Of a DNA stretch of 64,000 nt, positions 8,726 to 15,636 are shown piece after piece (within the stretch, counting starts at the first letter, position 1; each line of letters opens with the position of its first letter). This DNA comes from Marinomonas flavescens (lineage in GTDB: Bacteria; Pseudomonadota; Gammaproteobacteria; Pseudomonadales; Marinomonadaceae). Position numbers and translations under genes: made by a program. The notes under the pieces are model-generated. The model saw nothing but the letters and a program-made list of their open reading frames with translations, made no database searches and was not told the DNA's origin. The stretch spans positions 62,001 to 126,000 of the forward strand of contig NZ_SJSB01000009.1 in the NCBI RefSeq assembly GCF_004352835.1, given 5' to 3'.

Positions 8726-9190
8726 TTATTTGTTATTTTTAAAGGAAATTACATTGAAATAAATCAAGTTCACTATGGAAAGTATGCAGCCAGTGACAAC
8801 AGAGATATAAAGAATGTAAACGGGTAAACCAAGTACAACAGATGATTGCCTCCAAATATAAGGCTTCATGGTTGTTTGGTAAGTAATAAGTGCCAAATAA
8901 CCTAGGAACAAAACACTACACACACATATCAATAAAGAAGATACTTGCTTTGCCTTTTTACTAGATATTAAGAGCGTTAGACCTCCTATACTGATATGTT
9001 CATTCTTAATGTAGTTTGCAGAAATTCCTAACCATGCCATCCATAAAAAGCACCATGAGGTAAGCTCCTCAGACCAGGCTAAAGATTGACCTGTGACATA
9101 GCGCATGAACACCTGCATTACCACTAAAAAAACAATCGACAAAATAGAAAGTACACAAAGAAATTTTTCAAGCTTATTTAAATAAGACAT
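8726..9190 (-). CDS. dctQ: TRAP transporter small permease
   Basis: 154 residues with four hydrophobic segments, typical for DctQ. Family marks are VFMRYVTGQSLAWSEELTSW near residue 30 and WLGISANYIKNEHI after it. It forms the membrane complex with DctM. The gap to dctP upstream contains a strong stem-loop followed by a T-run (9204-9237), so dctQM are probably transcribed less than dctP. Confidence 0.93.
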   Translation of the reverse strand: MSYLNKLEKFLCVLSILSIVFLVVMQVFMRYVTGQSLAWSEELTSWCFLWMAWLGISANYIKNEHISIGGLTLLISSKKAKQVSSLLICVCSVLFLGYLALITYQTTMKPYIWRQSSVVLGLPVYILYISVVTGCILSIVNLIYFNVISFKNNK

Positions 9191-9203
9191 TTGATGACCC
9201 TAT

Positions 9204-9237
9204 AAAAATGGCCAAGAGAGTGGTTGTCTCTTGGCCA
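9204..9237 (-). terminator. intercistronic terminator between dctP and dctQ
   Basis: Read leftward, an 11-bp perfect stem (TGGCCAAGAGA with TCTCTTGGCCA, 7-base loop) is followed at once by TTTTT. It lies between the binding protein and the membrane genes, where partial termination would give excess binding protein over permease. Confidence 0.85.
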
Positions 9238-9245
9238 AAACACAG

Positions 9246-10247
9246 TTAGTTAACTGAAAGCTCTTTAACTTTACCCATCCATAAATCATATAGATCGGCG
9301 CCTACTCGTTTTCTGAAGCTTTCTCTTACAGGGGCAACAGCATCAATAAATTTTTGTCTCTGCTCACTAGTCAGCTCGGTAACTTGTACGCCACTTTCTT
9401 TGATTTCTTTGAGATATCGGTCGTTTTCAGCCTCAATTAACCCAAAATCATATTCGATAGCCTCAGCCATCGCTTCTTTTAGTAGATGTTGATCTGACTC
9501 ATCTAAATCATCATAGAAACTCTTATTAATTACAGGCAAATATAGAGCCAAAACATGATTTGTAAGTGTTATGTAATCCTGAACTTCATAAAATTTTTGG
9601 GTGTATATTTGTGAGATAGGATTCTCTTGAGCATCTATGACGTTCATCTGAAGACCCGCATAGACTTCACCAAAATTCATTGGTGTTGGGTTTGCCCCTA
9701 ATGCTTTAAAAGCTGCAATATGTGTTGGAACTTTCATTGTTCTTAGCTTCATCCCACTAAGATCTGAAGGACTTTTAACTGGATGGCCATTATTAGTTAA
9801 AACTCGTTGCCCCATCTCCATCCAACCAAGGCCTACTAAGTCTAGGTCATTAAGGTGATGCATTAACTCATCACCAGCTTCAGAGTTAAGCACTTTGAAA
9901 GCAACGTCTTTATTTGGGTAAATAAATGGTAGTTCTGCAACTTCAAATGCTGGGTCCCATTTAGCAAAGAATGAAGGGGGCTCAACAGCCATTTCAACTG
10001 TACCTGCTAAAACAGCCTCAATCATACCTGTATCTCCAGCAATTTGCCCTGAAGGAAAAATGGTTACATCAATTCTATTATTACTGCGCTCTTCCACAAT
10101 CGATGCAAATTTCTCTAATGCCTTATGCATATGGAATTGAGTACTTGAACCATGGGCTATTTTGATTTCAATGTCTGCAGAAAATGCTGTAATTGGCAAA
10201 GTGACTAAAGACGCGAGAAGACTCATTTTTATTGCTTTGTTTTTCAT
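9246..10247 (-). CDS. dctP: TRAP transporter substrate-binding protein
   Basis: 333 residues with a cleavable signal peptide (basic start, hydrophobic core, ending TAFSA at about residue 23). The mature protein is a DctP/TeaA-type periplasmic receptor: KIAHGSSTQFHMHKALEKFA at the N terminus, the arginine-containing ligand strand MKLRTMKVPTH near residue 165, and MNFGEVYAGLQMNVIDAQEN near 195. The conserved arginine normally holds a carboxylate, which fits uptake of a sugar acid. It starts the transport part of the operon; the AraD1-like gene ends 84 bp upstream. Confidence 0.94.
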   Translation of the reverse strand: MKNKAIKMSLLASLVTLPITAFSADIEIKIAHGSSTQFHMHKALEKFASIVEERSNNRIDVTIFPSGQIAGDTGMIEAVLAGTVEMAVEPPSFFAKWDPAFEVAELPFIYPNKDVAFKVLNSEAGDELMHHLNDLDLVGLGWMEMGQRVLTNNGHPVKSPSDLSGMKLRTMKVPTHIAAFKALGANPTPMNFGEVYAGLQMNVIDAQENPISQIYTQKFYEVQDYITLTNHVLALYLPVINKSFYDDLDESDQHLLKEAMAEAIEYDFGLIEAENDRYLKEIKESGVQVTELTSEQRQKFIDAVAPVRESFRKRVGADLYDLWMGKVKELSVN

Positions 10248-10331
10248 CTTTGTTTCCTTTAATTATTTTTTTGAATACTAAGATTACTAACGAAAATTAT
10301 TTAATTATCTTTAATTTTTTATATTTACTAT

Positions 10332-11330
10332 TTAAATACTGCCAACCTTAACTACTTCCTTTTCGTTTGCATGCTCAAACTTAACAGTGTTTGAAAGAGG
10401 CATTCCAAAGGCAGGCACTTCGATTTCAATTTTGTCACCGTCTTTAATTCTGACACCATCAGAAAAGCTTAGGGTTGCTGTCCCAAAGAAATGAATATGG
10501 ATATCTCCTGGGTGAGACAGCTGCTTATATTTGAAATGATGGTGTTCTAGATTAGAGATTGAGTGAGTCATGTTTGCCTCACCGGTTAAAAATTTTTGTT
10601 CCCAAATAACCTCTCCATTTCTATATATTCTGCTCTCTCCCTCAATATGCTCAGGTATATCACCCAGAATAATTTCTGGACCATAGCTGCAAGCTCTCAA
10701 TTTTGAATGAGCTAGCCAAAGATAATTACTTCTCTCTGTAATATGATCAGAAAATTCATTCCCAATGGCAAAACCTACTCTTCTAGGTTTAGAGTCTTTA
10801 TCAATAATATAAACTCCGACAAGTTCAGGTTCTTCTCCTGCATCTTCGGCAAAGTTTGGCACTGGAAGTTCTGCACCTGGCGCGCAGACGATACTGCCGT
10901 CGCCTTTATAAAACCACTCTGGCTGAGATCCTATTTCATCAGAATTTGGTTTCCCTCCATCGACACCTAATTTGAACATTTTCATACTATCGGTCATTTG
11001 ATCATCATTATTCGATAGTTTTGCATGCATTTCAGAGCGAGCACTCGCGCTGCCTAAATGAGTCAAACCAGTACCAGAGACTAAGCAATGAGCTGGGTCT
11101 GGGTGAGTTATAGGAGGCAACAAACACCCTTTTTCAAGAGTTTCTCTGTAATCTAACTCTTGGGTTGAAACGAGCTTTAATACTAGATCTTTGATTGAGA
11201 TATTCTCTCTAATAGCAAGTAAAGCTAAAGCGTATGTACCACCCGAAAAGTCCAATACTTGAAGCGTATTAGCATCTTTAACTAGGGCGACCTTTGTTTC
11301 TTGATTCTGTTTAAACTGAACAATTTTCAT
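10332..11330 (-). CDS. FAH-superfamily AraD1/GguC-like protein
   Basis: 332 residues. The C-terminal two thirds is a fumarylacetoacetate-hydrolase-type fold with acidic metal-binding residues (GEEPELVGVYI near 167 and GFAIGNEFSDH near 188). The pattern SGTGLTHLGSA with SARSEMH and the KLRACSYGPEIILGD stretch resemble the AraD1 (GguC) group, which includes 2-keto-3-deoxy-L-arabinonate dehydratases. In this operon it would dehydrate a 2-keto-3-deoxypentonate to the semialdehyde used by the dehydrogenase at 5865. The start at 11330 lies 8 bp after the RhmD-like stop, so the two are tightly coupled. The substrate is inferred. Confidence 0.8.
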   Translation of the reverse strand: MKIVQFKQNQETKVALVKDANTLQVLDFSGGTYALALLAIRENISIKDLVLKLVSTQELDYRETLEKGCLLPPITHPDPAHCLVSGTGLTHLGSASARSEMHAKLSNNDDQMTDSMKMFKLGVDGGKPNSDEIGSQPEWFYKGDGSIVCAPGAELPVPNFAEDAGEEPELVGVYIIDKDSKPRRVGFAIGNEFSDHITERSNYLWLAHSKLRACSYGPEIILGDIPEHIEGESRIYRNGEVIWEQKFLTGEANMTHSISNLEHHHFKYKQLSHPGDIHIHFFGTATLSFSDGVRIKDGDKIEIEVPAFGMPLSNTVKFEHANEKEVVKVGSI

Positions 11331-11338
11331 TTAGCCAC

Positions 11339-12511
11339 CTACTCAATAATATTAAATTGATCTAAATAGCGATCTGAAATAGTTAACCCTAGACCTGGTT
11401 TATTATCATCAAGATCTATAAAACCATTTTGAGGTTCAGGATCACCTTCAAAAATGTAGTAGAAGAGCTCATTTCCAACTTCTACGTCATTAACTGGAAA
11501 GTATTCAGCCATTGGAGATGCAAGTGAGGACATTGTTAAGTGATAGTTATGCATTTGCCCAGCATGTGGGATAACGGGGACACTATAAGCTTCAGCAATA
11601 GCATTAATTTTATGTGCAGCTGTAATACCTCCAACACGGTTTGTGTCATATTGAATCACTGATATAGCTTTTTTATCGAGTAACTGCTTAAAACCGTAGC
11701 TAGTAAATTCATGCTCACCACCTGAAATAGGGATAGAAGTTAGTTGGTTAAGCTCAGCATAACCATCAATATCATCCGCAATAACAGGTTCTTCAAGCCA
11801 TCGTGGTTCATATTTTTCTAGCTTAGGGAGAATGCGTTTTGCGTACTCTAAGTTCCATCCCATATAACACTCTAACATTAAGTCATTGTCATACCCGATA
11901 ACTTCACGAATAGCTTCTACACTTTTAAGATTTTCTTTGACACCTTGAGTTCCATCTTTTGGACCATATCCAAATCGCATCTTCATAGAAGTAAACCCCT
12001 GATCAAGATACTTTTGAGCTTCATCTTGCATTTCTTTGAGATCAGTCCTGTATAGCTTGGATGCATAACATGGAATCTTCTCTTTAGTTCTTCCGCCAAG
12101 TAACTTAAATACAGGTCTATTAGTTGCTTTGCCCATTAAATCCCAAAGAGCAATATCAATTGCTGAAATTGCAGCCATAGCAACACCTTTACGACCCCAT
12201 GCATGAGTTGAGCGGTACATTCTCTGCCACAAATACTCGTAATCAAAAGGGTCATGACCAATGACTAACGGAGTAAGGTATTGATCTATTATTGCCTTTG
12301 CGATTCGAGGAGCTAAAGCAACATTACCAATGCCTACCAGTCCATCATCTGTTTCAATTTCAACCACTGTCCAACCATGAAAGCGAAATGTCCCCATGGA
12401 GTCACCACGGTCCCAAAGTTGATCCATAGCATTTGAGCAAAAATTTGCCTGCGGTGGAACTGTATGACCTTTCCACTCAAATGTACGTGCTCGCACATTA
12501 ATTATTTTCAT
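11339..12511 (-). CDS. enolase-superfamily sugar-acid dehydratase, RhmD-like
   Basis: 390 residues from the ATG at 12511, which has GGAG 9 bases upstream; a longer frame to 12628 adds a segment with no family match. Mandelate-racemase-type acid-sugar dehydratases use three acidic Mg ligands and an Asp-His pair. Visible here are Lys177 (SMKMRFG), ligands Glu214 (MLECYMG), Glu240 (WLEEP) and Glu266 (GGEHE), Asp289 (QYDTNR) and His316 (VIPHAG). The whole C-terminal half is close to proteins annotated as L-rhamnonate dehydratase. With no rhamnose aldolase nearby and a semialdehyde dehydrogenase downstream, the substrate may be a pentonate such as lyxonate or arabinonate instead. It is the first gene of the leftward operon. 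Confidence 0.85.
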   Translation of the reverse strand: MKIINVRARTFEWKGHTVPPQANFCSNAMDQLWDRGDSMGTFRFHGWTVVEIETDDGLVGIGNVALAPRIAKAIIDQYLTPLVIGHDPFDYEYLWQRMYRSTHAWGRKGVAMAAISAIDIALWDLMGKATNRPVFKLLGGRTKEKIPCYASKLYRTDLKEMQDEAQKYLDQGFTSMKMRFGYGPKDGTQGVKENLKSVEAIREVIGYDNDLMLECYMGWNLEYAKRILPKLEKYEPRWLEEPVIADDIDGYAELNQLTSIPISGGEHEFTSYGFKQLLDKKAISVIQYDTNRVGGITAAHKINAIAEAYSVPVIPHAGQMHNYHLTMSSLASPMAEYFPVNDVEVGNELFYYIFEGDPEPQNGFIDLDDNKPGLGLTISDRYLDQFNIIE

Positions 12512-12584
12512 TACGATATCTCCATGAACTTCAAGCACCCAACGAAGGTGAACATAATTCTGATTCAATCCAAACGATCTAGAT

Positions 12585-12634
12585 ATTATAAAAAGCACAT
12601 CAAATCTGGTTGTCTGGTATGGCAACAATACCAG
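12585..12634 (-). promoter_or_regulatory. candidate promoter and operator of the sugar-acid operon
   Basis: Upstream of the RhmD-like gene a TATAAT box lies at 12585-12590 when read leftward, and an inverted repeat CTGGTAT-N7-ATACCAG spans 12614-12634. TGGTnn-type half-sites are typical of FCD GntR regulators, so this is a plausible target for the regulator encoded at 4678-5415. No clear -35 box is seen. Confidence 0.5.
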
Positions 12635-13040
12635 TTGAAAATTATCATAGTCAACTATTTTTATTGTACTAATTGTCTGTCATTAAAAACCTAATTGTTT
12701 TCAACTGGTTACAGGTGTTTCTTTGATGGATGAAAAAATAGAAAACCGTAGAAAAGGATTAACGGAGAAAGTAATACTTTATTTGTTAAGTAATTGAGAA
12801 ATACTAAATAAGATGGTTTTATTAATAGTTAAATAATGAAGAGGAAGAAATAGAACGGGAGACGGATGGGCTTCCCAACCTTTGGATAGAAGAGCTCGTA
12901 ATCGATTCAAGTTGATTTCACAGCATTAATTTATCTATTCGAGTCATAAAAATCTCTTTAAGTGTTTTACTATATTTGTTGTTGAATTCGCTTCTGGAAA
13001 AAGTGAGTTGATATGGCATGCTTATGCTCGAATATTAAAT

Positions 13041-13054
13041 ATGAATTGTCTCAT
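13041..13054 (+). repeat. short direct repeat, right copy
   Basis: ATGAATTGTCTCAT, identical to 5777-5790 and in the same orientation, with similar downstream bases (GAGCTT). It is noncoding. Confidence 0.6.
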
Positions 13055-13227
13055 AGACTGAGCTTATTCGAGTTTTCTCTAGAAACCAACGCCAGAAAAA
13101 TAAGAAGTATTTTAAGTCCATTTCAAGATTTAGGTTTTACCGCACACATATTGAAAATAAAGTTGCTTTTTTGTACTAAATAGATTAGGTAAAAGTGTAA
13201 AAATTGTTCGTTAAGATAAGATAATAA

Positions 13228-13244
13228 TGGGCTAAAAGCCCATT
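13228..13244 (+). terminator. small stem-loop with loose T-rich tail
   Basis: ATGGGCT-AAA-AGCCCAT forms a 7-bp stem, followed on the + strand by TAAATAGGTTTTATTTC. It resembles an intrinsic terminator, but no gene reads into it now, so it may be a relic of a lost gene. Confidence 0.4.
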
Positions 13245-13327
13245 AAATAGGTTTTATTTCTTCATAATTCCTTTTATTCAAAGCTGAATAGCTTCTCGCT
13301 AGAATATTGAGTGTTTAGCGTAAAAGG

Positions 13328-13354
13328 TTACTGGCAAGACAACTACTGGCAGTC
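13328..13354 (+). repeat. 27-bp direct repeat, right copy of rlmF 3' end
   Basis: An exact copy of the last 27 bases of the rlmF repeat at 4605-4631, same orientation, not part of a gene here. It ends 5 bp before the tandem repeat that forms the 3' end of psuG. It marks the right edge of the island. Confidence 0.85.
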
Positions 13355-13358
13355 CTGA

Positions 13359-13398
13359 GTTCTTTAGTTCTTTAGTTCTTTAGTTCTTTAGTTCTTTA
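13359..13398. repeat. five tandem copies of an 8-bp unit over the psuG 3' end
   Basis: GTTCTTTA is repeated five times without error. The psuG stop codon (13380-13382) lies inside the third unit. In the psuG direction every third unit supplies a stop, so unit loss or gain outside the first three would not change the protein. Confidence 0.9.
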
Positions 13399-14306
13399 GC
13401 TATCTTGGCGGCTAAGGTCGCGTTGTTAAAAACCAACTGAATGTTGCTGGCTAAGCTGTTACCGCCTGTTAGCTCAGCAACACGAGAGAGCAGGAAAGGA
13501 GTCGAGTTCTTGCCAGAGACGTTCTGCTCTTCCGCTTCTTGCAATGCTTGTTCAATCGCCCCATCAATGATGTTTTTATCCATGGCGAACGCTTCAGGAA
13601 TTGGGTTGGCAATGACCGCCCCCCCATCTAAAGCAATAGCCCACTTGGCTTTCAGAAAATCACTGATGTCTTCAGCGGAGGATAAATTAAAATCCACCGT
13701 TTGGTCACTTTCTCTGGCATAAAACGCGGGCAGAGAATGCGTCTGGTAGCCTAATACCGGCACCCCTAGGGTTTCCAAATATTCACGGGTTAACGCTAAG
13801 TCTAGAATGGATTTTATTCCGGCGCACACCACGGCCACATTCGTTTTGGCAAGCTCCTGCAGGTCTGCAGAGACATCAAAGGTTTGCTGAGCGCCACGAT
13901 GAACACCGCCAATGCCCCCCGTAGCAAATACTTTTATACCGGCCATTTCTGCAATAATCATTGTCGCTGCTACTGTGGTAGCACCGTGTTGCTTGGTGGC
14001 TAAAACAAAGGGCAAATCTCGTCGTGAGCATTTAATAACAGATTGCCCTGCTTGCCCTAGCGTATTAATTTCTTGTTCACTTAATCCAGCTTTTAATCGG
14101 CCATCGATGATGGCAATAGTGGCAGGTACCGCGCCATTATCTCGGACCACTTGCTCGACTTTTCTGGCGGTTTGCGCATTTTCTGGCCAAGGCATTCCAT
14201 GCGAAATAATTGTGCTTTCTAAGGCGACGATAGGGAGGTTGTTTGCTATGGCGTGAGCGACTTCAGGGCTAATATCTAGATAATCATTCATCGTGTTTTC
14301 ATCCAT
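13380..14306 (-). CDS. psuG: pseudouridine-5'-phosphate glycosidase
   Basis: 308 residues, the normal family length. PsuG splits pseudouridine 5'-phosphate into uracil and ribose 5-phosphate using a Schiff-base lysine and a metal. Visible marks are Glu30 (VALESTIISHGMP), Lys165 (CAGIKSILDL, matching the catalytic lysine of the E. coli enzyme), FATGGIGGVHRGA and ANPIPEAFAM. It overlaps psuK: an alternative ATG at 14291 forms an ATGA overlap with the psuK stop and could be the real start. The last codons are made of an 8-bp tandem repeat. It works with psuK to recycle pseudouridine. Confidence 0.95.
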   Translation of the reverse strand: MDENTMNDYLDISPEVAHAIANNLPIVALESTIISHGMPWPENAQTARKVEQVVRDNGAVPATIAIIDGRLKAGLSEQEINTLGQAGQSVIKCSRRDLPFVLATKQHGATTVAATMIIAEMAGIKVFATGGIGGVHRGAQQTFDVSADLQELAKTNVAVVCAGIKSILDLALTREYLETLGVPVLGYQTHSLPAFYARESDQTVDFNLSSAEDISDFLKAKWAIALDGGAVIANPIPEAFAMDKNIIDGAIEQALQEAEEQNVSGKNSTPFLLSRVAELTGGNSLASNIQLVFNNATLAAKIAKELKN

Positions 14307-15364
14307 GTTTGTATTTCTTGGTCGGTTAGGTTTGGGTGATTAGCGTGTTGGCATTCTAGGGTCATGCCTGCACAAGCAAGGCTGAATTTAAGCTGTTCTT
14401 GCAAGGGTAAATCTTTGTTTCTTGCATGAATAAAGCCAGCGAGTAGTGCATCTCCTGCACCAGTGTCGCTAATGGGAATGGTTGGATAGCAAGATATGCT
14501 TAGGCTCTGCGTAGCATCGTGGTACATCACTCCTTGGCTGCCTAAACTGAGAAGTACAGCAGAGACCCCTTTGTCTAATAACGTCTGTGCTAATGTTTGT
14601 GGGTCATTTTCAGAGGAATCTAACAGCGCGCGCGCTTCGTCTTGGTTTACTTTTAATAGATCAAGTTTGCTTAGAATAGGTTTTAAGCGGGGTGCTTTGC
14701 TGGCTGATACAGCGTCCGCTGCCCAGAATGCCTGAAAAGGCTGATGGCTAAACCATTCAATGGCGCTTGAGGTTAGATTAGCGTCAATTAGCAGGAGCTG
14801 GGCAGAATGTAGAAGGGGCGTTTTAGTGTGCAGTAAACTGGCGTCCAAAGCATCGATAATGCGCATATCAGCAATGGCAGCAACCAGTTGCCCCTGATCA
14901 TCATTAACCGCTAGGTAAGTACTTGTCGGGTAATCAGGGTGTCGAAGAATATTCTGTGTATTGACCCCCGAGAGCTGGGTTTGCTCAATCATCCAGTCTC
15001 CAGAAGCATCCACTCCCACTATGGATATTAGACTGGCGTTCTCTCCTAAGCGGGCAAGGTTCTCTGCAATATTCCTTCCTACACCGCCAGGGCTCTGTAT
15101 TACGTCTCCGGGGTTGGAGTCCTTCGTCCGCAAAGCATGGCTACTTTTCCCATGAATATCCAGGTTGCTCCCGCCAACAATGACAACGCCATTTTGGCTG
15201 GGAACAATATAGCCTTTACCAAGTATCAACCCTTGTCTTGTTAGGCGCATAATATGCCCAGCAATGGACTCTCTGCTCATTCCTAGCGTATCAGCGAGTT
15301 GCTGTTGAGATGCCATGGGGTGTTGCTTCACTGCATCAAATACCCGAGATTCTACTTCCGTCAT
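14288..15364 (-). CDS. psuK: pseudouridine kinase with N-terminal HTH
   Basis: 358 residues. Residues 1-50 are a winged helix-turn-helix (QQQLADTLGMSRESIAGHIM), as in many PfkB-family pseudouridine kinases, followed by a ribokinase fold: GGSNLDIHG near 65, SPGGVGRNIAENLARLG near 92, and the catalytic DTGAGDALLAGF near 305. It phosphorylates pseudouridine for PsuG. The HTH suggests it may also regulate its own operon; an inverted repeat lies 11-41 bp upstream (15375-15405). No pseudouridine transporter gene is adjacent. Confidence 0.93.
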   Translation of the reverse strand: MTEVESRVFDAVKQHPMASQQQLADTLGMSRESIAGHIMRLTRQGLILGKGYIVPSQNGVVIVGGSNLDIHGKSSHALRTKDSNPGDVIQSPGGVGRNIAENLARLGENASLISIVGVDASGDWMIEQTQLSGVNTQNILRHPDYPTSTYLAVNDDQGQLVAAIADMRIIDALDASLLHTKTPLLHSAQLLLIDANLTSSAIEWFSHQPFQAFWAADAVSASKAPRLKPILSKLDLLKVNQDEARALLDSSENDPQTLAQTLLDKGVSAVLLSLGSQGVMYHDATQSLSISCYPTIPISDTGAGDALLAGFIHARNKDLPLQEQLKFSLACAGMTLECQHANHPNLTDQEIQTWMKTR

Positions 15365-15374
15365 AAAATCACCA

Positions 15375-15405
15375 TAACTTATGTTATTAAATAAAGCATA
15401 AGTTA
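15375..15405. promoter_or_regulatory. inverted repeat upstream of psuK
   Basis: TAACTTATG-N13-CATAAGTTA, perfect 9-bp arms, begins 11 bp before the psuK start. It is a candidate operator for the HTH carried by PsuK itself or for another regulator. The remaining DNA to 15636 shows no other gene. Confidence 0.55.
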
Positions 15406-15636
15406 CTGATCATAAAATAGCCAATAAAAATGTCTGTTATTTTTATAAAAGGGCTTTATTACGGGAAGGGATGGATCAATGGTCGAAAAAAGGATAATTT
15501 CTAATTAGGTAATCAACTAGTCTTTAGAGAAGTGTTTAATAATATAAGCGATGACAGTACTAGTTTGATGAACTCTCGGCGGTTTCGGCTGTTTAACAAG
15601 GCATATATAGATGCTGATAGAAAGGAATATAAATAG

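Larger units (their letters stand above)
12635..13327. other. AT-rich noncoding right end of the island
   Basis: About 690 bp with no convincing gene on either strand. A 23-codon frame at 12726-12797 begins like a protein (MDEKIENRRKGLTEK) but has no ribosome site and no homology I recognise, so I do not call it. The stretch holds the second copy of the ATGAATTGTCTCAT repeat at 13041-13054 and a stem-loop at 13228-13244. It looks like decayed DNA between the operon promoter and the rlmF repeat. Confidence 0.5.

Noticed and set aside
12726-12797. 23-residue frame in the right end of the island
   Set aside because: It is too short and lacks a ribosome site or a recognisable family, so it is mentioned only in the noncoding entry.
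4632-13327. hidden integrase or transposase in the island
   Set aside because: No open frame of suitable size or motif exists in the noncoding ends, and all large frames are accounted for.
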